Source: Azolla caroliniana (lineage: Eukaryota; Polypodiophyta). Taken from it: DNA of 64,000 bases. This document shows positions 56,501-64,000 of the stretch, one piece after another. The stretch is from positions 14,012,001 to 14,076,000 of the forward strand of contig JBHGNT010000009.1 in NCBI GenBank assembly GCA_043228905.1, in the 5' to 3' direction. The notes under the pieces were generated by a model. The model was given only the letters and a program-made list of their open reading frames with translations, was not told the DNA's origin and did not search any database. A program made the position numbers and the translations under genes. Within the stretch, counting starts at the first letter, position 1. Each line of letters starts with the position of its first letter.

Positions 56501-57538
56501 GCCGATTCCGACGATGTCACAGTGTTGTGAGTTGCCGACTCGAACTGAGTCGGAGTGACGGATCGTATATTGCCGAAATTGGGATCGATGAGGAGTCACG
56601 TGAAATGACGCGCCCGAATCCAAGAGCCATGTGCTCGATTCTTCAGTCGTGAGTAGAACTTCTGATCCGACTGGATTTTCTATTGATAGTATATTCGGGT
56701 CGTCCGGTAGTACATCAGCTGAGAAGCTGACGTAATTGATCTCCTCATGCCGGCCACTCTTCTTGTTGTTCTTGTTCTTGAGTGCGCGGCAGTCGGCTTT
56801 GATGTGTCCGGGTTTCTTGCAATAGTTGCAGATTCGGTTATCCCGTGACTGGCTCCGTCTTCGCTGATTGTTCGGCGGCCGTGAGGAATCTCTTCCTCGT
56901 ATGTTCGATCGGTCTGTCGAACCTTGTACTACGTAAGCGTCGTCTGTTGAGTCTTTGGCGAAAGACTTTCTCCGAGCTGCTTCAGTCAGGATTGCGCTTG
57001 TGACTTCGGAGTATTTAACAGCCGTGGTTGACGCGTTGCACACGGTTGTGACGAAAGTTTCCCATGATGAGGGAAGGCTGCTCATGAGTATCATTGCTCT
57101 GAGTTCATCCTCGATTGCCGTCCCCTGTGACGAGATTTGGGAGCTTATGCTTTCGTACTCATTGAGGTGTGCTTGGACCGAATCGGATTCTTTCATCCGC
57201 AAGTTGTAGAGGCGCCGGATCAGAAACATCTTCGTTGCGGCGACCTTCTTTTCGTAAGTGTCCGACAGTGTTTTCCACAGTTCGAATGCTGTCGTACACG
57301 ATTGCACCGTAAAGTATACCGATTCCGATAGGTGCATCCGAATCGTGGCGCGGACAATTCTGTCCAGCTTCTGCCACTCAATTGGTTTGTATCCTTCTGG
57401 AGGTTCTTCATTTTCGATGGGATCGATTTGCCCCTTGACTATGAGATAGTCCTGCATTTGCTCCTTCCAGAAGTTGAAGTTCGATCCATCGAACTTTCGT
57501 AGACTCATTTCTGACGAGCCGGATGTTGATGCCATCAA
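53522..57538 (-). CDS. Copia F Gag-Pol polyprotein, 1338 residues, intact
   Basis: One frame encodes all Ty1/Copia domains in order: UBN2-type gag (about 15-200), CCHC knuckle 237-250 (CNYCKKPGHIKADC), protease DSGA 307-310, integrase HHCC (H435, H440, C466, C469) and D496-D559-E595 core with the D,D35E spacing, reverse transcriptase with YVDD 1012-1015, and RNase H with TDSDFAGCIDSRKS near 1180. Its length is typical. Products would assemble particles, copy the RNA and insert the cDNA. ATG at 57538 follows a leader of about 650 bp. A second Met is residue 2. No stop or missing catalytic residue was found. Confidence 0.97.
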   Translation of the reverse strand: MMASTSGSSEMSLRKFDGSNFNFWKEQMQDYLIVKGQIDPIENEEPPEGYKPIEWQKLDRIVRATIRMHLSESVYFTVQSCTTAFELWKTLSDTYEKKVAATKMFLIRRLYNLRMKESDSVQAHLNEYESISSQISSQGTAIEDELRAMILMSSLPSSWETFVTTVCNASTTAVKYSEVTSAILTEAARRKSFAKDSTDDAYVVQGSTDRSNIRGRDSSRPPNNQRRRSQSRDNRICNYCKKPGHIKADCRALKNKNNKKSGRHEEINYVSFSADVLPDDPNILSIENPVGSEVLLTTEESSTWLLDSGASFHVTPHRSQFRQYTIRHSDSVRVGNSQHCDIVGIGTVELNLAGGSTLVLHNVRHVPELTRPLISVGQLDEDGIRAGFSSGEWTLHRGNLLLARGPKIHSLYPLHVTLREGNLFLVDIPVSSLWHRRLGHLSKAGITHLSSAGYIPKLSFSDHQFCEHCQYGKQVAASHPTSAPRETRPLDLVHSDVCGPMPHQSLGGASYFVSFIDDSTRKVWAYPIRTKDRVFSIFTDWLAMVENQTDRKLKCLRTDNGGEFKSDEFVKFCRQRGIRREFTAPHSPEQNGIAERMNRTIQERIVSMLQHSGLSDGFWAEALLTAVHIINMSPSRPLGLQIPQELWIGSKPNYDKLRIFGCEAYALIPKDDRRKLAPRSRKCIFLGYGSDGEMGYRLWDPERRQIVRSSDVVFNESAMTPSVEKPIEVRRVTFSDVPTLQEGPALNTRSASRVAEPYTTDSDNSDSAQPNDSVSDHPTSIPDATSPIIPRRSERLSQPPERYSPGIFFTDAGEPTSYEAASTSVDSATWHLAMESEMHSIRANKTWDLVELPRNRRALPCKWVYRLKETSDSTTPKYKARLVAKGFRQEYGIDFDEIFSPVVKMTTLRFLLGVVAADNLELIQLDVKTAFLHGDLEEEIYMEQPKGFVATGQEHLVCRLRKSLYGLKQAPRQWYKKFDDFIQSIGFSKSDEDHCLFTKPAQDGSPIFLIIYVDDMLISGRHVGELADLIRQLRLKFAMKDLGPARHILGMKISRHRDNRHLFLSQADYIGRVLERFNMQSAKSASTPLPMNLRLSQRDCPTSGPEGEDMKSVPYAPAVGSLMYLMVATRPDISHAVGVVSRFMHNPGRSHWNAVKHVFRYLAGTKDHGILFGPNRTSGVVGYTDSDFAGCIDSRKSTTGYCFKFGNGAISWKSKLQECTATSTTEAEYVATSDAAKEALWLGRLAHTFRQVDHDSAPVVYSDSQGAVALSKNPVHHNASKHIDVRYHFVRDCVISGKIGLEKISTTDNVADGMTKCLSADRFRSLRHQMGVTTNQSG

Positions 57539-58189
57539 ATTCGGTTTCGGTTGACGAAGCTCGGTTCGGAGTTGACTACGAACCTTGTTGGGGTGCAGCC
57601 GGTTGGCTCACCCGATATCGTTCTAGTCGGATTTGAACCCGAGTCGGTTCGGCTTCGGAACTTGCTCGAATTGACTTTGGTAGCTTGAGGGACAGAACCG
57701 ACTGGTCTTCCCGAATGTTGCCGAATACCGATTATTGAAACCGATTATCTGGACCGATTCTGCTTCGGGTGGCTGCAGCGACGAGAGAGACAGATCCAAC
57801 TGATCCTCTCGAATGTCGATCAGCCGGATGAAGCGCGAATTGGGGTTGTTGTCTTGAGACCGATCTGCACCGAGTGGTTACAACGAGCAGCGAGCAGCGT
57901 TTAATGACCTTTTCGGATGCCGTTTAACCGAATGGAGCACGATCGTGTCAATGATGCACAAGGGGATTTCACCTCGAGCGGTTACGATCACAAGGAACAG
58001 AGTACAACCTGATGGCTTACTCCAAGCAAGAGGATCTAACGCGATGAGGTGCAAACCTCGTTTTTGTTCTTCTTCTCTCTTTCTTCGAATGACGCGAATA
58101 CTGTGCAGGCCGTGATGAAGTGAAGAACCGAATGCTGTGCAGGCGGTGACGACGGCCGACAGCGGATTGAAGGACCGAATGCTGTGCAA

Positions 58190-58201
58190 GCTCTGATACC
58201 A
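58190..58201 (-). other. primer-binding site of Copia F
   Basis: GCTCTGATACCA is the reverse complement of TGGTATCAGAGC, the initiator tRNA-Met primer site, two bases inside the 5' LTR. Confidence 0.95.
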
Positions 58202-58203
58202 GA

Positions 58204-58288
58204 TGTTGGGGACAAAGTCGTCTATGCGGAAGATCAAGAAGCATTCGATCCTTGCTGAGTACCTGCGTATGACAGAATGTAGGTCGTT

Positions 58289-58326
<38 letters not shown>

Positions 58327-58494
58327 AAAAGACTCTTTATTTCACAAAGCAATAATACAACACCCAACCTCACAAAAAGGTTACAAGGTCACTATATATA
58401 GTGACCGACTTAGGGCAACTACCCTTTATGCTAATTACATAAATGGCCAAAACGGGATAGTGTGAATACGTCCATTATACACATGTATTCGACA
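58204..58494 (-). repeat. 5' LTR of Copia F
   Basis: It matches the 3' LTR base for base by eye, except that the GA tract is shorter and followed by CACAAAAG rather than CAAAAG. Confidence 0.95.
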
Positions 58495-61190
58495 CCAGTC
58501 CCGATAGAGCGGAACTTGAGCAAAGGTCTACTCGACGTAGTCCATTCCGACGTATGGGGACTGGCGCAGACGGCTACATTCGGCGGATGTCGATATTACG
58601 TGCTCTTCATCGACCACTTCTCTAGGCACAGTTGGATCTACCCGATGCGGAAAAAGAGCGAAGTGTTCAGACACTTCCAAAAATTCAAGAATGAAGTCGA
58701 GAAAGCCACGGGCCGACATATACGATGCCTTCGATCGGATGGCGGCAAGGAGTACTTCTCGGACGATTTCACAACGTATCTCTGAAAGGAAGGAATTCGG
58801 CGAGAATTCACTTGCCGACACACTCCGCAACAAAACGGAGTAGCCGAGCGCAAAAATCGGCACATCCTCGAAGTAGCGCGGGCCATGATGAACGAGAAGC
58901 ATATGCCCAAGTCTTATTGGGCCGAAGCTGCAAATACGGCCGTCTACCTAATGAACCGGTGCACAACATCTGGCGTGCACGAGGTCACTCCGCATGAAAA
59001 ATACTTCGGAAAGAAGTTGGACTTATCGCACACCCGGATATTCAACGCAATAGCGTATGTGCACATCCCCGATGAGAAGCGTCAAAAGCTTGACCCGAAG
59101 TCGGAGAAATGTATCCTCGTAGGATATTCTTTGGAGCAAAAGGGGTACAAGTGCTGAAACCCCTCAACTCGAAAATCTCGCGTAAGTCGAGACGTCGTTT
59201 TCGACGAGTTCGCATCCTGGAACGCACCAGAGACAACTCCGACTCCGACTCCACTCGACCTGGAATCCGCCGAACAAGAGATAGAGGATGGTGATAGTCT
59301 TACGCGCATGTTCGAAGAAAGTCCGATCACGACCTGACTGAGCGGACCACAAGAGCCTTTGAGCGATCAAAGCAGATCACGGCCTAGCCCGAAGATGGAC
59401 AAAGGCAAGGCGAAAATGGCGGAATATGAAGACGATTGCTTCGACGACGATGAGTAGACTCACTCACTCGACAGTGAGTTCGGAGACTTCGATGTACCAA
59501 TTGGAGCTAAGAGATCCCTCATCTCTCCAAATGAAAAGCTTCGTCGCTCCACCCGTGAAAAGAATCCAGTCAGCTGATTCGGCTACAACGACTACATGGC
59601 ATATCACTATGCCTTTATGATGGTGGCGACAGTACGCGAGCCGGAAACATTCTCCGAAGAAGCCAAGGATCCGCGATGGATTGAAGCCATGAATGAGGAG
59701 ATGCAGGCACTACGCAAGAACGAAACGTGGGATCTCATTCCCACCTCACCACACAAAAAGGCGATCGGATGCAGATGGATTTACAAAGTGAAGTACAACG
59801 CCGACGGTTCCGTCAACCGCTACAAACCTCGACTTGTAGCGAAAGGCTACGCACAAACGCACGGAGTTGACTATGAAGAGACCTTTGCCCCGGTGGGAAA
59901 GATGACGATGGTACGGACCATAATTGCGCTTGCCATGGTGAAAGGGTGGCACCTCCATCAAATGGACGTCAAGAACGCCTTTCTACAAGGCGAATTGGAA
60001 GAGGAGGTGTACATGATACAACCACCCGGCTTCAACTCGAGAACCCATCCGAAAGCTATATGCCGACTCAAGAAGCCACTCTACGGCCTCAAGCAAGCAC
60101 CGCGTGCTTGGCATTCGAAGATAACGCAATATCTTCATCAAATCGGCTTCCGTATGTCAAAATCGGACAACTCCCTCTACAAATGAAGCGATTCTGCAAG
60201 TCTGATCGTCATCATCTTATATGTGGATGACCTAGTCATTGGAGGTCAATAAGGTCAAATCCCTCCTTTCCGACAAGTTCGAGATGACAGACATGAAGGA
60301 GCTCCACTACTTCCTCGGCATAGAGGTAATTCGGACTCCGGCCGGAATCATGATCTCTCAATGGCACTACATCCTCAATTTGTTATACAAGTTCAGGATG
60401 GCTGACTGCAAATCCGTGGCAACCCCGCTCGATCGCAATCTCAAACTAGATGCGAACTCCGGCATCAAAGCGTGTGAGCCGACCCAGTATCGACAACTCA
60501 TTGGGAGTCTTATCTACCTCACGATCACTCGACCCGATTTCAATTATCCGATTAGTCTCCTTAGTCAATTCATGCAAACACTGCGTGATACTCACTTGGA
60601 TTGCGCTAAGTGAGTTCTACAATACGTGAGCAACACAATGGATTGCGGCATCCTATACAAGACTGCAATGCCAATACGACTCGAGGGGTACACAGACGCC
60701 GATTGGGCCAGCTACAAAGCCAATAGAAGATCAACCTCCGAATTTGTTTTTTTCCCTCGGTGGTGGAGCAATATCCTGGAGCAGCAAAAAGCAACCAACC
60801 GTTGCTCTTTCGAGCACAGAGGCGGAATATAGGAGCGCGGTAGTGGCCGCATGTGAAGCCGTATGGCTCAAAAGGATACTTAAGGATTTGTGCGTACCCA
60901 TCAAGGATCCGACTTCCCTTTACTGAGACAACATGAGGAGTATCTATCTGGCTTGGAACGCGGTGTTCCACGCGCGGACAAAGCACATCGAAGTGCACTA
61001 TCACTTCATTCGAGAGCGCGTTCTAGCTGGCGATGTCGACCTACAACACATTAGCACCAATCTTCAAACGACTAACATCTTCACTAAAGCCTTAGGAACC
61101 GACAAGCTATGGCAATTCATGACCAATCTCGGATTGACGATCCTTGACCTGCCAAGCTTGAGGGGGAGTACTGAAGCAACTACGCAATAA
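58495..61190 (+). pseudogene. Copia D integrase core, RT and RNase H
   Basis: After Copia F the frame reads LLDVVHSDVWGLAQTATFGG, FIDHFSRHSWIYPM, ECILVGYSLEQKGYKC-type block, then RT at 59596..60186 (MNEEMQALRKNETWDLIPTS, MDVKNAFLQGELEEEVYM, LYGLKQAPRAWHSK), a YVDDLVIGGQ box near 60222, and RNase H to 61190 (GYTDADWASYKANRRSTSEF, ALSSTEAEYRSAVVAACEAV, HIEVHYHFIRERVLAG). About ten stops or frameshifts break it, although catalytic motifs are mostly kept. Confidence 0.9.
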
Positions 61191-61401
61191 AGCATGGATT
61201 CCGCAACCGCGCAACGAAGCCGTGAAGAAAGATGCAAGCCGAAGCACAGACTTCGCAACTACGCACAACGCAAGCTGGAGCACGGATTCCGCAACTCCGC
61301 ATACATGCGAGCCGACGTGAGTCGACGTGGACTCCGGAATGCCAGTCGAAGCGGATTTCAGATACCGTCTGAAACCGACCTGACTTGAGCTTGACGGGGT
61401 G
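61191..61401 (+). other. Copia D 3' untranslated region
   Basis: The stretch between the RNase H end and the LTR has loosely repeated CGCAACT/AAGC units (GATTCCGCAAC, GACTTCGCAAC) and no coding motif. Confidence 0.5.
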
Positions 61402-61777
61402 TGTTGAGGATCAAGCTCAACTTGTTCTAGTGTGTGAACTCACCTTGAGAGTGAATAGACACTCCAACGGTCAAGAGTCACCATTATGTCACCTCTTTGT
61501 ATTCTAGCATTTAGTATGAGTCATAGAATCATATTCTATGACACATAACTTATGAGCTTTCACATTCCCCATGCTCCATGAGTCTTGTAGTTAATGAAGA
61601 GAGAGGGTGACTATATAAAGCACCCTCCTCCCACCTTGTATGACGTTAATATAATCTATTTTGCGTATACTCTATGTCTTACTCCTCTCTCTCACTCTCT
61701 CTCTCTCTCTCTCTCTCATACACACACAGTTCACACCTATTCCGCTACACAAGAATCATACCCGATTCTTTACACCA
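61402..61777 (+). repeat. 3' LTR of Copia D
   Basis: A purine-rich CTTGACGGGGTG precedes TGTTGAGGATCAAGCTCAAC. A TATA box (GACTATATAAAGCACC) is near 61611, followed by a CT tract. The LTR is judged to end near TTACACCA at 61777, where Copia E integrase takes over. Its start resembles the solo LTR at 29869. Confidence 0.7.
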
Positions 61778-61784
61778 GGCAAAA

Positions 61785-64000
61785 GTTGAAAGAGAGTCGG
61801 GTCGGAAACTAAAGGCTCTCCGAACCGACAACGGTGGCGAGTATAGAGGGCAGTTCGAGGAATACTGCAAGTGCCAAGGTATTTGAATCGAATACACAAT
61901 GCCAAAGACCCCAGAATTAAACAGGCTTGCAGAGAAGATGAATCGAACAATCATGGAGAGAGTAAGGAGCATGCTCACCCATGCGAAACTATTGAAATCC
62001 TATTGGGCTGAGGCGATGTACACAACTGTTTATCTGATCAATAGGTCTCCCTCAGTGCCATTAACAGGTGATGTCCCACAGAGGGTGTGGACAGGGAAGG
62101 ATGTCTCCTACCAACACCTGAGGTTGTTTGGATGTTTGGCATATATCCATTTACCAAAGGATCAGAGGTCAAAGCTTGACAACAAGTCGAAAGCATGCAT
62201 ATTCATGGGATACTCGTAAGATGAATTCGGCTACAGGTTGTGGGACGTAGTCGACAAGAAGGTAGTGAGAAGTTGGAACGTCTTCTTTCTTGAAGATAAG
62301 ACAATTGAAGACTGGAAGCAACAAACGTCGGAACCGACTCCCTAGTCAACCTCGACTACTATCGACTTAAGGCCAAATGTGTCATCACCGGCAGTTGTAA
62401 GGAGACAACTGGCCGACAGAGCCAAATCCGAGTCGGTCGATTCGGAAAGACCAACAAACTATGAGTCAGAGTCGGCAAACCTGCTAAAATCAATTGAGGA
62501 ATATGAGTTGGAGTTATCCAACCTGGAGATGTCGATTGATGAGCAGAATCCCGAGCAAAGAGAAGAGTTGGCAGAGACATTCGGAAAAGAGCCAACAACG
62601 AGTGGACGAAGGTACCCACTCAGAGAAAGGAAGGCACCAATTACATATGCTAGTCAAAACATCCTCTTGACTGATGACCGTGAACTGGAGTGCTATGAAG
62701 AAGCCACTACTGACGAGAGCAGAGAAAAGTGGTTGAACGTGATGCAAGAGGAGATGGAATCCTTGCACGCGAATTACACCTATGACCTAGTAGAGCTGCC
62801 AAAAGGTAAGAGAGCACTCAAGAATAAATGGGTCTACAAGGTGAAGACTGGAGAAGTCGACAGCGAGCCCAGGTATAAAGCCCGCATAGTGGTGAAGGGT
62901 TTCCAACAGAGGAAGGGCGTCGACTTTGACGAAATATTCGTACCAGTCGTGAAGATGACATCCATACGAATTAGTCTGAGCATACTGGCCAACATGGACC
63001 TGGAGATCGAACAGTTGGATGTCAAAACCGCATTTCTGCACAGGGACCTAGAAGAAGAAATCTACATGCAGCAACCCGAAGGCTTTGAGGAGAAAGGGAA
63101 AGAGAATCTGGTGTGTCGGCTGAGGAAAACCTTGTACGGACTGAAACAAGCTCCACGCCAATGGTACAAGAAATTCGACTCCTTCATGATGGAACATTTG
63201 TTCCAGAAAACACAGGCCGATCACTTTGTGTTCGTCAAAAGGTACGGGGAAGGAGATTTCTTTATTCTCTTGCTAATGTTGATGATATGTTCATAGTCGG
63301 TCAAGATGCAAGGAAGATTGGAAGCTTGAAGAAAGCTCTCGGAAAGTCATTTGCCATGAAAGACCTTGGACCGGCAAAGCAAATCCTAGAAATGCATATA
63401 ACCCGAGACAGAGCTCGGAAGGTGCTATGCTTGTCACAACAGAAGTATGTGACGAAGATCCTAGAGAGGTTCAACATGTCGAATGCAAAGCCGGTCGGCT
63501 CCGTGTTGCCGACAAATTGCAAATTGAATGCGAAGCAGTGTGCGAGAGGGCAGAAGGAAAAGGTTGCGATGAGGGTACCATATGCCTCAACAGTCGGAAA
63601 TCTAATGTATGTTATGGTCTGTACGAGACCGGACATAGCATTTGTTGTAGGAGCACTAAGCCGATATATGAGTAATCCAGGGAGAGAACACTGGGTAGTG
63701 GTGAAGTGGATACTAAGGTACTTGAAAGGCACCTCGGAGGTGTGCCTAAGGTATGGTGTCGAAAAACCTATGTTGGAAGGTTTTACCGATTCGGACATGT
63801 CAGGAGATTCCGACTCGAGCTAATCCATGTCAGGATACGTGATGACCTACGAAGGGGGAGCAGTGTCATGGCAGTCACGACTGCAGAAGTCTGTAGCCTT
63901 GTCGACTACAAAGGCAGAGTATATGGCAGCGGTAGAGGCCGGAAAAGAGCTGATCTAGATGAGAAATTTTCTCACCAAATTAGGCATAAAGCAAAAGGAG
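61785..64000 (+). pseudogene. Copia E integrase, RT and RNase H, runs off the window
   Basis: Starting mid-integrase (GRKLKALRTDNGGEYRGQFE, second catalytic Asp), it continues with AEKMNRTIMERVRSMLTHAK (Glu kept), the LFGCLAYIHLPKDQRSKLD block, RT at 62379..63296 (WVYKVKTGEVDSEPRYKARI, LDVKTAFLHRDLEEEIYM, LYGLKQAPRQWYKKF), then a one-base loss just at YVDD shifts the frame to 63113..63823 (VDDMFIVGQDARKI, FTDSDMSGDSDSS). RNase H continues to 64000. Copia D probably inserted into it, which would explain the missing 5' half. Confidence 0.9.

Larger units (their letters stand above)
53032..58494 (-). mobile_element. Copia F, intact and apparently young, TSD CCAGT
   Basis: LTRs at 53032..53328 (297 bp) and 58204..58494 (291 bp) look identical apart from the length of a (GA)n/CA tract. 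The duplication CCAGT lies at 53027..53031 and 58495..58499. A primer site, a purine tract (ACGGGGGAG before the 3' LTR) and one uninterrupted polyprotein are present. All parts needed for transposition are visible, so the element may still be mobile or has been until recently. Confidence 0.95.

Overview
The window is nuclear DNA of a land plant: one intact-looking host gene, a phytochrome of four exons (34333..38773, + strand), sits in about 60 kb of nested transposable elements. The phytochrome keeps the chromophore cysteine and the usual plant domain order. As I remember the family, it looks more like phytochromes of ferns, lycophytes and mosses than like flowering-plant PHYA to PHYE. A chromodomain Gypsy element at 48-53 kb also resembles the Tcn1/sushi type reported from seed-free plants. 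I therefore suspect a fern or lycophyte, but this is inference and needs a tree.

Layout. 1-12.6 kb: a Copia gag fragment split by a 2.9 kb LTR-flanked element (TSD CCTAG) that itself holds a solo LTR (TSD AAACC); then a decayed Gypsy element (A) interrupted by a chromodomain Gypsy element (B) and followed by an unrecognised coiled-coil ORF and a promoter-like region. 12.6-19.6 kb: Copia remnants on the minus strand, one split by a 4.1 kb AT-rich fold-back element (TSD TAA) full of palindromes and tRNA-like units. 19.6-29 kb: LINE 3' ends, one split by a nearly full-length Copia element (TSD GAGAA) and one inserted with a 16-bp TSD, plus a 156-bp triple tandem repeat. 29-34.3 kb: a solo LTR (TSD AAGTA), a small 1.2 kb LTR element and a microsatellite-rich stretch leading into the phytochrome gene. 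38.8-45.3 kb: AT-rich DNA, another LINE end, a tRNA-like sequence and a non-autonomous LTR-like element with a 48-bp minisatellite and an acidic/basic ORF. 45.3-64 kb: Copia remnant, chromodomain Gypsy (C), an intact and apparently very young Copia element (53032..58494, TSD CCAGT, LTRs alike outside a GA tract) inside an older Copia, and a last Copia remnant running off the window.

The insertion order can be read from target-site duplications and from coding frames that resume across inserts. Only the phytochrome and the young Copia polyprotein have uninterrupted full-length reading frames. Annotations rest on reading the translated sequence and on remembered family motifs. No alignment or database search was run.
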